From contig OW203721.1 of the NCBI GenBank assembly GCA_934045075.1, positions 17,157,214 through 17,221,213 on the forward strand: a DNA stretch of 64,000 nucleotides. The letters run 5' to 3'. The position numbers were made by a program, and so were the translations under genes. Positions 44,401-49,364 of the stretch are shown here, piece after piece. Origin of the DNA: Yponomeuta sedellus (lineage: Eukaryota; Arthropoda; Insecta; Lepidoptera; Yponomeutidae). The notes beneath the pieces were generated by a model, which searched no databases, was not told the origin of the DNA, and saw only the letters and a program-made list of their open reading frames with translations. Within the stretch, counting starts at the first letter, position 1. Every line of letters begins with the position of its first letter.

Positions 44401-46343
44401 GCTCGAGTTTGCTCCTCCCGAGTGCGTTCTGGGTCGCCCGCCCGCGCCTGCCTGGGACGCATGGGCTGCAGGCGTCTTCCTCTACGTCTTTCTTACTGGG
44501 GTAAGTTTATCTTCAATGCCTAGTGTGGGGCTGCCATCGAAATTTAAGTGGTTCTGAAATAGGTATACAATCGGTTTGAATGTGTTATTTTCTATGTGAA
44601 TTGTTGTTTGATTCTTATAAACTATCGATATCAACCCCCACTGCTTGGCCACGCGTCTCTTCCTGCATACTCACACCATTGGGGCCAATTCCGGGTTGGT
44701 AGAGGATTGTAAGACAGTGGCGAGCCTTACTATCAGAAGTTATCAAGCCGCTCATAAGGCCACTGACATAGCTTCACGACTTCCATTACATGACAGCCGG
44801 CACCAACGGCGTAACGTGCCTTGCGAAGAACGGAAGCCCCCGGAAAAAATGCCATTAGCGGTAGTCACGGGACGGGCACCCATCCTGCACCTGACCGCAC
44901 CTGTTGTTGCTTAACTCAAGTGATTGATTCTAATCACTCGATTCGGCCAGGCCACTATCGCCTCATATACACTATGTATAGTAACACAGACATTCGCGTC
45001 TGCAGCTGTCGCCGTTCCTCGACGAGTCCGTGGAGGAGACGACGGCTAACATAATCAAGTGCGACTACTGCTTCCCGCCGGAGCACTGGGGCGCAGTGGA
45101 CGCGCGCGCGCAGCGGATCATCCGCGGGCTGTTGCACTCCGACGCAGAGCGCCGCACGCCGCCCGCCACCGCGCTACAGGACTCCTGGTTCGACGAGGTA
45201 AACAATAGCTAAGATAATTGTTTATTTCAATACAAATAAATTAAATTTGTTTGCAATATAATTGTGCCCTTAGCCAGTGCCCTCCCAAAAGGTATGATGC
45301 AATGCTATTCTGTGGAAAATGACACAATATAAAAAATCAACCAATATTGTTATGTACACCTTCTCAGGGAGAAAAATTAAGAAATAAACATTAAATTAAC
45401 TTAGATTACTATTAATTACAAAGGAATTATCAACGGTACCGGCGATAATTTTATTATTGTTCAGCCTTTGTGTGTGTGTGTGTGTGTGAGGGTGTGTGTG
45501 TTGGTCACTCCACGACTGTAAGAAACGGTCTGGATAATATTCTAGTGTTCTACTATTCTGGACGGCCTCTGTGACGCAGCGGTAGCGCATCTGCCTACCA
45601 TGCAAGAGGTTCCGTTTTTGAACCCCGGCTGGGAACAAAAAAACTCCAGCTCTTGGATGTTTACATGTTTGTGATGTCGTTGTTTCTGGTTTCCACTACA
45701 CAGGGTATCCTAGTGTAGGGCCAGAAGCAATGTATGTGCCTGTATGTAAATGTTATGTTAAGTGCCGAGAGGTTCAAATAGACAAATAGAGAACACTTCG
45801 TGGTACATTGAAAAGTAAAAACATAGAAATTATTATTAGTATAAATAAATATACTTCTTCTTCTATATTTATGGAATATATATTTGCCTTTCTCTCACAC
45901 GATATGGACGGCAATATTGTAAAAGCGAGAAACAGTAAATAGTAGTCCACTCCCTTTCTTTGATTAATAGTGTTATAGTGCGGAAAACCAGCGTTGGAGA
46001 CTACTTAGTAGACATGACATCTATGAGCTCTCTACAGTTACTAATATGGAGGCAATAATTATTTCCATTAATTCTTGTGTATTTTGTTAATAAACGATTT
46101 CTATTCTATTGTTAGACACCAGTTGCGCGTGATTATATGAAACTTAGAAACTAGTTGATATATATGTAACTTAGAAACTAGTTGTTTCCTTGGCACTTTG
46201 TATAGTATCCAACGTGTTTTTGTCTTCCGCAGGCCCCAAGCACCCCGCTTTCGGCGACGCAGCTGAAGACATTCCTGGACCGGCGGCGGCCGGCCGGGCA
46301 GGGCGGCGTGCTGCCCGCGCGCCGCTCCCCCTCCGACACCTGA
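5329..46343 (+). CDS. trio: Trio/Kalirin-type RhoGEF, C-terminal half (GEF2-PH2-Ig-FN3-kinase), multi-exon
   Basis: Spliced coding region, 5' end outside the window. Exons: 5329-5401, (11515-11541 optional), 14143-14251, 14415-14513, 15653-15718, 16501-16602, 19443-19598, 21039-21136, 23536-23722, 25195-25392, 28284-28472, 29273-29499, 35307-35445, 41740-42483, 42930-43208, 44261-44500, 45006-45197, 46233-46343. All phases join without a stop, giving 1068 residues (1077 with the microexon). Domains, roughly: linker 1-165, DH 168-362, PH 363-490, linker 500-550, Ig 570-665, FN3 668-755, kinase 760-1032. DH signatures are LLIKPIQRIQKY and NDMM-RLQGFE; kinase signatures are GRGR, VALK, HLD-PEN, SPFLDESVEET. 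In the family, GEF2 exchanges nucleotide on RhoA-type GTPases during axon guidance and cytoskeletal control. Membership is secure; Trio versus Kalirin cannot be separated, as insects have one orthologue called trio. Exon ends are by eye. Confidence 0.93.
5440..6860 (+). repeat. tandem array of ~275-bp units in a two-unit higher-order pattern
   Basis: The core GCTGAAATTTTGCACAGAGG (or a close variant) recurs near 5490, 5767, 6031, 6310 and 6602. Units 1, 3 and 5 carry the leader CTCACTCATCAACGCCCAGC (near 5449, 5989, 6561); units 2 and 4 lack it. The larger period is therefore about 545-570 bp, and the array stops midway through a third dimer near 6860. Confidence 0.85.
7453..7830 (+). pseudogene. 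Helitron Pif1-like helicase, C-terminal fragment
   Basis: The open frame includes FLNTLNPPGPQPHILILKVG, APVILLRNFNPPKLCNGTRL and CPFEFKRLQFPFKVCFAMIV, the terminal block of Helitron/Pif1 helicases (L-N-S-L-x-P-P-G, G-x-P-[IV]-M-L-L-R-N, L-C-N-G-T-R-L, F-A-M-T-I-N-K-x-Q-G-Q-S). The last motif reads NKSHCQSLKIAG, so conserved Gln-Gly residues are lost. The N-terminal helicase motifs are absent. A relic, not a functional gene. Confidence 0.8.
8190..8370 (-). mobile_element. tRNA-derived SINE copy (minus orientation)
   Basis: On the - strand it has a degenerate B box (GGTTTGATTCCCATTGGATG) and then a body ending TTGGGACCAGAACAAGTGAT and TGTGTTGGG, the same order as the copy at 12838-13033. It lies immediately after the Helitron 3' end. 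Confidence 0.6.
8400..9111. other. intronic repeat remnants
   Basis: Contains the common lepidopteran segment ACCGACTTCAAAAAAGGAGG (8478-8497) and, at about 8690-8800, a stretch related to those near 24535 and 28760 (CCAGTGGCAC...ACCACTCG...CTGCGGTG). No coding exon seen. Confidence 0.4.
9112..9242 (+). CDS. trio: candidate alternative first exon of a short trio isoform (Cys-rich N-terminus)
   Basis: From ATG 9112 the frame stays open for 43 codons and ends with two spare bases at a possible donor (CGCAT|GTAATA). An in-frame TAG at 9085 sits upstream and there is a G at -3. The end phase is 2, exactly what the exon at 14143 (or the microexon) needs; spliced there, the protein would run RCGCCSSVLRRC...RWLRGWSQGK. 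Codons are GC-ending, as in true exons here. The Cys cluster next to basic residues resembles a palmitoylation site, and from memory the human Kalirin Duet isoform also starts with a Cys-rich segment before GEF2. The donor is weak (T at -1 and +5), so this remains a candidate. Confidence 0.45.
9692..9975 (+). mobile_element. 5S rRNA-derived SINE (SINE3 type)
   Basis: The head GATCACGGAGGTTAAGCAAC...GGGCGCG...GGATGACCG follows the 5S rRNA internal promoter (GATCACCGAAATTAAGCAGC...GGGCGCGG...GGGGGACCG). It is followed by a shared body (TTCGCAAGGCACGTTAAGC, GGTGCCGGCTG, GACTTGGCCC). Further copies lie at 44670-44966 (-), 55690-56050 (+), and a tail at 20119-20215. Confidence 0.75.
10600..10825 (+). 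repeat. lepidopteran interspersed repeat (LINE-derived tail)
   Basis: Begins around CCCGCGGGTGTCGTAAAAGG and ends GGGCTATGTCCAGCAGTGGA, a tail common to non-LTR elements in moths. A second tail fragment is at 43905-43955. It is open in some frames but not a gene. Confidence 0.6.
11030..11500. other. GC-rich intronic island, no gene assigned
   Basis: GC-rich stretches at 11040-11104 (ending in a GGCGAC|GTAAGT donor) and 11155-11300, inside an AT-rich intron and just before the 27-nt microexon. Possible non-coding first exon or promoter for a short trio isoform, but nothing is proven. The minus-strand open frame here has no recognisable domain. Confidence 0.25.
11515..11541 (+). CDS. trio: trio microexon (27 nt, phase-preserving)
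   Basis: Flanked by a good acceptor (GATGTTTTAG) and a good donor (GAA|GTAAGTG). Its length is a multiple of three, so it can be included or skipped between 5401 and 14143. Read in the phase-2 frame it adds a basic segment that makes MWRRSISVK|RWLRGW across the junction. The KRWL-type motif is shared with KKWL in Kalirin at the same place. It also carries an in-frame ATG that could start a short isoform. Inclusion cannot be judged without transcripts. Confidence 0.55.
12838..13033 (+). mobile_element. tRNA-derived SINE
   Basis: A tRNA-like head with A box TGGTCTAGCCGTTAAGGCGC and B box GTGGGTTCGATTCCCACT, then a body with GGGTATCCTAGTTTGGGACC and a T-rich tail. The same family as the copies at 27601, 45561 and 20225. 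Confidence 0.8.
13060..14060. other. intron with repeat scraps
   Basis: Near 13115-13170 there is an inverted tRNA-like B box (GGATCGGACTCAAACCC); at 13912-13990 the lepidopteran repeat CTATTGCTGGGCAAAGGCGT. The minus-strand open frame over 13304-13585 shows no domain and no splice support. Confidence 0.35.
14143..14251 (+). CDS. trio: trio exon: basic RWL motif linker before GEF2
   Basis: A 109-nt exon (one base to complete the previous codon plus 36 codons) with acceptor TGATTGACAG and donor AAG|GTACCT. It encodes RWLRGWSQGKTDKSSG followed by an Ala-rich stretch and a Lys-rich end. Vertebrate Kalirin and Trio have a comparable KKWL...SGKADG segment ahead of GEF2, which fixes this as the family linker. 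It is the probable common exon reached by alternative first exons. Confidence 0.8.
14415..14513 (+). CDS. trio: trio exon: acidic linker with LPPPM motif, followed by a GC donor
   Basis: Phase 0 in and out, 33 codons. It is acidic (EAGSEEPEEPVE) and then has LPPPMKPIQ; LPPPM is present at the same position in vertebrate Trio and Kalirin. Acceptor TGTGCGCAG. No GT donor keeps the frame near the end of the conserved part; the junction is CAA|GCAAGT, the consensus of GC-AG introns. Confidence 0.8.
14895..15212 (-). mobile_element. tRNA-derived SINE, second family, minus orientation
   Basis: On the - strand: head CGGTAGGAGAGCGGTTCAAC...GGGTTCGAATCCCGTGGGCA, body CACTCGCTAACCGTGAAGG and GTGAGGAAACCCTAGTG, then GCGGAAATCTCAGGTCTAAC. 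Related copies lie at 54955-55155 (+) and 52128-52478 (-). Confidence 0.75.
15653..15718 (+). CDS. trio: trio exon: Ala/Pro-rich linker (22 codons)
   Basis: A 66-nt exon, phase 0/0, with acceptor TCGTGTGTAG and donor CGT|GTAAGT. It encodes DPQAVLQQAPAPSALP and ends NPPTR. It is low complexity and poorly conserved in the family, so support is splice sites, phase and GC-rich codons in AT-rich surroundings. Confidence 0.7.
16501..16602 (+). CDS. trio: trio exon: conserved AAD...IxxxVKxK helix before GEF2
   Basis: Acceptor ACGTTTTCAG, 34 codons, phase 0/0. It encodes GAADIAEIERIVKEKIVRF, which aligns with the AADLVNAIEKLVKNKL-type segment between the LPPPM motif and GEF2 of Kalirin. The donor is probably CTG|GTTCGA (the same GTTCG form is used in Ldh); ends at ATC|GTTCGC or ATT|GTTAAG would also keep phase 0. 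The exon is less GC-rich than its neighbours. Confidence 0.68.
16603..19442. other. trio intron, AT-rich
   Basis: No exon recognised. It contains a minus-strand open stretch at 16981-17217 without domain or splice support, tRNA-like remnants near 17745-17800, and the double hairpin at 18774-18852. Confidence 0.5.
18774..18852. repeat. two adjacent perfect hairpins
   Basis: Arms 18774-18791 and 18808-18825 are an 18-bp perfect inverted repeat (GTATTTCCGCTTTATCTA) with a 16-nt loop. Directly after it, 18825-18836 and 18841-18852 form a 12-bp perfect inverted repeat with a 4-nt loop. Confidence 0.85.
19443..19598 (+). CDS. trio: trio exon: start of the second RhoGEF (DH2) domain
   Basis: A 156-nt exon, phase 0/0. 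An E/Q/G/S-rich lead is followed by REHVLRELVETEEVYVSDL, the first conserved helix of Dbl-homology domains (conserved region 1), then CEGYIRQMQ. Vertebrate Trio GEF2 has the same E-T-E/Q-x-x-Y-V-x-D-L pattern. The acceptor GCGTCTCAG has only a weak pyrimidine tract. An upstream TAG (19398) has a better tract but the wrong phase. Confidence 0.92.
20119..20413. mobile_element. SINE pair: 5S-SINE tail (+) next to tRNA-SINE (-)
   Basis: 20119-20215 matches the tail of the 5S-derived SINE (TCTTGGCCCCCGTATTGGAA, AGCAGTGGGGAC). 20225-20413 is a minus-strand tRNA SINE (GGGGTTCGATTCCGGGACC read on +, CACACTAGGATACCCTGGGT). Confidence 0.65.
20502..20690 (+). repeat. interspersed repeat starting CTAGCTGACCCAGCAAACTT
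   Basis: Shares CCAGC-AACTTCGTACCGCC, AGAACCATCCTCGTACTTCA and AACACATT with 27808-27985. A common arthropod repeat family; class not determined. Confidence 0.65.
21039..21136 (+). CDS. trio: trio exon: DH2, FGNIQEIYDWH helix
   Basis: A 98-nt exon, phase 0 in, phase 2 out (AA|GTGAGT). It encodes a short linker and then FRMIFGNIQEIYDWHR, matching the IVFGNIHQIYDWH element of Trio/Kalirin GEF2. The Asn codon split at the 3' end is completed at 23536. Confidence 0.93.
23181..23432. mobile_element. MITE, copy 1
   Basis: Terminal inverted repeats around TATTCTTACTTGTCCAATTT (left) and AAATTGGACAAGTAAGGATG (right), about 250 bp in total, with an internal segment shared with 26790-27045 (TATAAAATTGGCAGTGTGTT). 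Confidence 0.75.
23536..23722 (+). CDS. trio: trio exon: DH2 central helices
   Basis: A 187-nt exon (1 + 62 codons) with acceptor TTGTGCGCAG and donor CAG|GTGCGG. It includes PEDLGPLFRRFIDKAMYETY, CRNKPVSEYIV and FRELRQKLGHRLQ, corresponding to the Y-C-x-N-K-P-x-S-E and G-H-R-L-Q elements of Trio GEF2. Confidence 0.94.
25195..25392 (+). CDS. trio: trio exon: DH2 conserved region 3 (exchange-critical helix)
   Basis: A 198-nt exon, phase 0/0, with acceptor CGCTTCCAG and donor GAG|GTAAAC. It encodes LADLLIKPIQRIQKYHLLM, the best conserved helix of Dbl domains and part of the GTPase contact surface, then NANDMMDVRRLQGFE. Trio and Kalirin have the same L-x-D-x-L-I-K-P-x-Q-R-I-x-K-Y pattern and the R-C-N-D-M-M-N ending. 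The open frame continues upstream of the acceptor but that part is intron. Confidence 0.96.
25393..26780. other. trio intron, nothing recognised
   Basis: AT-rich, with short open frames on both strands but no domain, splice-bounded exon or clear repeat other than an imperfect TTGCGTTGAGATGG / CCATCTCAACGG...CAACGCAA hairpin near 25450-25500. Confidence 0.45.
26790..27045. mobile_element. MITE, copy 2
   Basis: Same family as copy 1, with cleaner ends: GTACAGTCTATTTATTCTTA at the left and its reverse complement at the right (GAATAAATAGACTGTAC). Flanked by TTAT on both sides, a possible target duplication. Confidence 0.8.
27601..27807 (+). mobile_element. tRNA-derived SINE
   Basis: Head with A box GTGGCGTAGCGGTAGCGC and B box CCGGGTTCGTATTCCGG; body TTGGATGTTTACATGTTTGT, GGGTATCCTAGTGTGGGG; tail of TGTATGTA repeats. 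Near-identical in order to 45561-45760. Confidence 0.85.
27808..27985 (+). repeat. second copy of the repeat found at 20502
   Basis: Shares the blocks CGAACTTCGTACCGCCTAAC and AGAACCATCCTCGTACTTCA. It follows the SINE directly and ends in a TAGATAGATAG run. Confidence 0.65.
28284..28472 (+). CDS. trio: trio exon: first part of the second PH domain
   Basis: A 189-nt exon, phase 0/0, with acceptor TAATTTCCAG and donor CAG|GTAACG. It begins at the PH strand GKLLMQEPLYC and includes MHVFLFEQAIIFST, equivalent to R-x-x-F-L-F-E-Q-I-V-I-F-S in vertebrate Trio. PH domains next to DH domains help position the GTPase and bind lipid or protein partners. Confidence 0.94.
29273..29499 (+). CDS. trio: trio exon: end of the second PH domain and its C-terminal helix
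   Basis: A 227-nt exon, phase 0 in, phase 2 out. It covers VNKMELSKNKDGTFVL, the strand SYHCRAQEDRRQEWLSTL with the invariant PH-helix Trp, and the tail ILRSQQEFSLILENP, parallel to the N-Q-I-L-E-x-Q-R-x-F-L-N-A-L-x-S-P tail of vertebrate Trio. The donor GC|GTAAGT spells an in-frame TAA, so reading into the intron would end the protein right after the PH domain. Confidence 0.93.
30917..31236. mobile_element. MITE with GGCGTTCAAATATTACGTAA terminal repeats
   Basis: Left end GGGGGCGTTCAAATATAACG and right end CGTAATATTTGAACGCCACC form an imperfect terminal inverted repeat of about 23 bp around ~320 bp of non-coding DNA rich in CGTAACG motifs. Confidence 0.75.
31737..31960. mobile_element. short element with perfect 13-bp terminal inverted repeats
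   Basis: CTAGACAGGGTGT at the left and ACACCCTGTCTAG at the right, 224 bp in all, no coding. A GACTCAGGCTTA direct repeat occurs about 35 bp outside the left end and about 15 bp outside the right end. Confidence 0.65.
33740..34010 (+). repeat. lepidopteran repeat with GTACCCAAGGGGTAAAAACG
   Basis: Starts near TTAGGGTTTTGTACCCAAGG and includes GTCCGCCTGTCTGTCAC and ATCTCATGAACCGTGACAGC, a widespread moth repeat unit. A related decayed piece, with CGGAACCC and GAGTCCGATTCGGGCTTAGC, lies at 62330-62510. Confidence 0.55.
35307..35445 (+). CDS. trio: trio exon: His/Ala/Pro-rich linker between PH2 and Ig
   Basis: A 139-nt exon (1 + 46 codons) with acceptor CGTGCGTGTAG and donor AAT|GTAAGT. Its phases fit both neighbours. 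It encodes a basic, low-complexity linker (PAPRARLRPHGHAHTINLP, then GGGSEPPSA). In vertebrates this stretch is much longer and includes a second SH3 domain. No SH3-like exon was found on either side here. Confidence 0.82.
37247..37296. repeat. 22-bp perfect inverted repeat at the LINE 5' junction
   Basis: Arms 37247-37268 and 37275-37296 are exact reverse complements (CTTCAGAGAAAATAGCAATG...), separated by GCGGAT. The right arm is the coding sequence of the LINE just after its ADD active-site codons. Confidence 0.9.
37269..38040 (+). mobile_element. 5'-truncated RTE-type LINE
   Basis: The reading frame begins exactly at ADDIAIFSEDPKELESMI, the end of the reverse transcriptase [YF]xDD box, and continues KTVGLYLNASKTKIITYG. 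After frame breaks around 37556-37640 it resumes with MERSMLNIKLSDKNTNESIR, LKWKWAGHVCRMD and GKRKVGKPRQSWED, the RTE/BovB-like C-terminus. It ends in an AATAATGTTAATAAATAAT tail. Truncated and frameshifted. Confidence 0.85.
40474..41175 (+). mobile_element. Harbinger/PIF-derived element with terminal inverted repeats
   Basis: Ends are GACTAAGGCTGACATTCAGA (left) and TCTGAATATCAGCCTTAGTC (right), an inverted repeat of about 27 bp with one mismatch in view. Inside, ATG 40779 opens 55 codons (LEEVDALEDLGLDDVAVV, NPFEFYSNSELRDRFRFY) to TAG 40946. After a frame change at an A9 run comes FIMPLLAVRDEQTERGLPIP. These match the N-terminus of HARBI1-like transposases. The catalytic domain is missing. 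Confidence 0.75.
41740..42483 (+). CDS. trio: trio exon: Ig domain, FN3 domain and kinase glycine loop
   Basis: A 744-nt exon (248 codons), phase 0/0, with acceptor TGATGACAG and donor CAG|GTACAC. It starts SKKSWGLKLRR, similar to the K-K-S-C-S-W-H-T-L-R-x-R-K-R segment of Kalirin. The Ig domain shows LCCRA, SWRK and DAGVYCCLVSN; the FN3 domain has a VVQWDEP strand and PGGQYSFRLVCARG. The kinase N-lobe begins at FAGRYAAEGELGRGRTARV (Gly loop) and reaches VALK, the ATP-binding Lys, just before the splice. It is extremely GC-rich, so several other frames are open by chance. Confidence 0.95.
42930..43208 (+). CDS. trio: trio exon: kinase N-lobe to catalytic loop
   Basis: A 279-nt exon, phase 0/0, with acceptor CCCCGTCAG and donor CGG|GTGGGT. 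It includes the helix-C Glu in AAREYRILSRC, the hinge region HTLVLELAAGGPLL, and ALDWLHSNNVAHLDVR, where HLD stands for HRD and supplies the catalytic Asp. HLD also occurs in vertebrate Trio and Kalirin. The Lys normally two residues after the Asp is Arg here. Confidence 0.94.
43209..44260. other. trio intron
   Basis: AT-rich. A LINE-tail fragment (GAGGGCTATGTCCAGCAGTG) lies at 43905-43955. No coding recognised. Confidence 0.5.
44261..44500 (+). CDS. trio: trio exon: kinase PEN motif, DLG, activation loop, APPE, helix F
   Basis: A 240-nt exon, phase 0/0, with acceptor TTATTCCAG and donor GGG|GTAAGT. It opens PENILVELGG (metal-binding Asn) and then has LKLVDLGSAVELGG (DLG in place of DFG; Kalirin has DLE). 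An unusual Gly/Ala-rich activation loop precedes LEFAPPECVLG, which replaces the APE motif, and WDAWAAGVFLYVFLTG gives helix F. Confidence 0.94.
44670..44966 (-). mobile_element. 5S-derived SINE, minus orientation, in a kinase intron
   Basis: Reverse complement of the family at 55690: TGAGTTAAGCAACAACAGGT, GGTCAGGTGCAGGATGGGTG, TTCGCAAGGCACGTTACGCC, GGTGCCGGCTGTCATGTAAT. It fills most of the 505-bp intron and ends about 40 bp before the splice acceptor of the exon at 45006. Confidence 0.8.
45006..45197 (+). CDS. trio: trio exon: kinase C-lobe
   Basis: A 192-nt exon, phase 0/0, with acceptor CGTCTGCAG and donor GAG|GTAAAC. It begins LSPFLDESVEETTANI, almost the Kalirin/Trio S-P-F-L-D-[DE]-S-x-E-E-T sequence, and closes with RRTPPATALQDSWF, the helix-I region with the conserved Arg and the Trp of the terminal subdomain. 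Confidence 0.96.
45470..45500. repeat. GT microsatellite
   Basis: A run of TG dinucleotides with one GAG interruption, in the last trio intron. Confidence 0.9.
45561..45760 (+). mobile_element. tRNA-derived SINE
   Basis: Head TGACGCAGCGGTAGCGCATC and TTGAACCCCGGCTGGGAAC; body TTGGATGTTTACATGTTTGT and GGGTATCCTAGTGTAGGGCC; tail TGTATGTAAATGTTATGTTA. The B box is damaged (TTTTTGAACC). Confidence 0.82.
46233..46343 (+). CDS. trio: trio terminal coding exon with stop codon
   Basis: Acceptor TCTTCCGCAG, then 36 codons and TGA at 46341-46343. It encodes STPLSATQLKTFLDRRRP, comparable to the L-D-T-S-R-L-x-x-F-I-E-R-R-K tail after the kinase in vertebrate Kalirin and Trio. The moth protein stops about 18 residues after this motif, shorter than the vertebrate tail. 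Confidence 0.92.
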   Translation, partial: APSTPLSATQLKTFLDRRRPAGQGGVLPARRSPSDT

Positions 46344-48980
46344 CCCGCGCCCACCGACTGAAGTATCCAGAGGCAGTCTCAGCCCGCGACGCCCGGACTA
46401 GCCGCCTGAGGTGTAGCCGCACTCCCGTCGATAGAAGGAAGCCTGCAACAAACACGGGTACTCCGCAAACTCCCTACCGCCGATTGAGACGCAGCCGCCT
46501 GTCATTGGCATAACTACCCCAGAATAGTCCAAGAACTACGTTGGATTTTGGTTTACTGTACATACTTTAGAATTTGGTGTGGTAGACCGTCGTATCTCAG
46601 GGCTTCCGGGGAACCCTTGGAAATAATCCTAGATACGGCTATGTCATCGGGCGTCCTATAACATCTATGATGCTCCCCACCCGAGCATCGCGGCAACGGG
46701 GAATCTTGCCCTCCTCCGCAACACTGTCTCACTTGGCAAACTGCTTGACCGTCGCGTCTTCATCGCAGATAGCTCAGAATTAGTGGCCTAGTCACCGTTT
46801 CCTTTTGTGATGGTGACGTTGAACTTGTTGTTGGCGCGACTAGCGGTGACGAGGTGCAGAGTGAAACCGACGACAATCTGCACAAAGCCTAGTAGTACGG
46901 TATATGTCGATGTTCTTACTCTCAAAATATTGTGCTGTTGACCGCGGATTTAGTAACGTCAGGCACCAATAATCGAAGGTCGTTTTCTGTTCATATAATT
47001 ATTAGCCCGCAATGGAAATATTACTGTTCTTTTTACAATTTGTTTCAAATGTGTGAAGAGTTTTAGCTCAAAATCTTGAGGGTAAAGAACTTTAGTCAGA
47101 TTATTTTCTGATCTATATGAAACCACTAAAAAGGGACCTAAAAGTATTTTTTATTCTTTAGCAATAGCTGCGAGGTGACTTGAATGTGTTCCGTTGAAAC
47201 CCTAATGTGATTTGTCGAGCAATGTTATATATTATACTTACGTACATGTTATCTGAAACTAGGAACAATTAGCTAGATCAACTTTGCTTGAAGAATGGTT
47301 TTCTATAAGAGAGCTTAGTTGAACTACAGTTGGATCAAGACGCATACTCGGAGTTGTACCGCAATCCCGGACTGATATTAGTATAGTATAGCAATGTCCC
47401 GGACACGCCGCGTATTCGCGTTGTATCCCTTCACTCACCGTAGCAGAGGTTATATTAGCTAGTGTTATTATTAAGAATGAAGTCTTTAGCCGATTATTAT
47501 TATATCATAGTATTGCATAGATCTTTTTAGCATTGTTTCGTATACTCAATTGTATGATCAAATTGTGTACGGCCTATTTGATTAGTTTTATTTTTCTATA
47601 GTCATTTTACCCACCTTGATTATATCTGGATGTAGTAAGATATTTGGTTTAATGAATTCCTTATTCTATTCTTTTTGTACGTGTGATTTGGATTTTGCTA
47701 TATGTATCATTCATGTAACCAAAAATTTACTGAAATCCTGCTCAGTCCCTTTTGATGTGTGAGCGCGTCTTAGCGAGGCGCGCCGAGACGCGGTGGACCG
47801 ATGTTGTCATGTGTGCCCTCACTGTAACGTGTGATTGTAAATTGTATGATATGTATGACTGGCCGAATGTGGGGGAAGTGTCTGTGATTTATGCTAAAAA
47901 ATATGAAAACGTAATTTCATGCTTACGCTACACTTGTTTTATATAATCTTTAAGTATATGTATATTGTAGCACTAAGTCTGCTCTTGTAGATTTTGTCCT
48001 AATTTGTGACCAAATTGATAATAATTTAAGTGTATCGCTAAGCTATTAATCTGTGTAAGTAACCTGAAAGTTGGCACAACACTGTCTATTGGAAGATCCT
48101 CAACAATACGCCTTACTACATGTCTATGTTTTAGTTTACCACCAAGCTTTCATAGGAGCTCAGAGTTTAAGTTGTAATTAAGTAACTATCAATAACTTAT
48201 ATAGCGCATATTCATACAATATGGGGATTAATCCTATTTTTACCAGGAATTTTGAGAATCCTAATATTCCATAAACTTAGCTATTTTATAATTGTATGAT
48301 TTGGTCAAATGAACTGAAGCGAACGCAGAAATTTTATATTTTGCCTCATAAAGTTTCATGGTTCACCTGGCCTCGTATATGGTAATAAGCACCTATGGAA
48401 ACTTGATAATATTTTAGTGCGCTTTCACATTAGGCCGCTGCGGCGCGTCACCAACAACTACACATTCCAACAACTGCGCGACGCATTTAGTTTAGGGTGA
48501 CGCTCTTCACTTTTTCAAAAATGGATTCCAATTGAGAAATATTTTTGCTCTTACTTTTTTACTACTTCTTAGGCGACATCGCATATGACAAAAAAAAATA
48601 GACAATGCTCGTAGACCCATTGTCGAAATTCGAAATCGCCAAAGTAAGTAAAGCAATAGTGATGGACTTAAATGATTATAATTCTGCGTCGAATTCACTG
48701 TACTCTGTTCTGAGCGCACCCGGCTGGCACGTCGCTATGACAATACAGTGTCGCGCCGTGGCCACGCTGCTCTTTTTAACATGGAATATCAAAATATGGC
48801 AGCGTGACTGTCGCACTCCTTAATTTGAAAGCACTCTTAAATGTAAAGGTTATTTTATCAAAGTGATGGTTTCATTGGTTTAAGAGCATCACAAAATTAA
48901 GTATGCCAGTGTCACGTTTAGATATGAAAATTATACTAATAAAATAAGTATATAAATAAAATACTATGTTTTATTGACGT
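46344..48980 (+). other. trio: probable trio 3' untranslated region
   Basis: No convincing coding after the TGA. The first clear AATAAA signals on the + strand are at 48938-48943 and 48955-48960, which would give a 3'UTR of about 2.6 kb. About 410 bp near 48417-48838 are flanked by an imperfect GTGCTTTCA-type inverted repeat and may be a MITE. An earlier non-canonical poly(A) site cannot be excluded. Confidence 0.45.
48938..48960 (+). terminator. polyadenylation signals (two AATAAA), candidate trio 3' end
   Basis: Two AATAAA hexamers at 48938 and 48955 on the + strand, followed by a T-rich stretch (TGTTTTATTG). They are the first canonical signals downstream of the trio stop codon. Confidence 0.45.
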
Positions 48981-49364
48981 CACACCATCAATTCTCGGAA
49001 CGGTTATTGCAATTATAGACCAAAGAAGTATGAAAATGCATTAATTTATTAAATATCTATAAAATTAAAACATAAACAAATCTTATAAGAATACAATAAA
49101 ACACAACTTTCGATACGGTCGCGGTCTGTTCAATTAGTACGTTGATCAGACAATAGATAACCCTAAGTGCTAATGTTTTAAATGCAATCAAAATACTTGT
49201 AATCACGATACAAATTGATAGAAATACTGAATAGAAAAATAAAGTATTCGATAATAATGATTTTATCATGACTAAATTTGCTGAAGCATTCAGGTTTAGA
49301 TCAATGGAGCTTCACTCTAGCGGCACGCGTATAATTACCATCATTCGCAGTAGTAGCATTGCCT

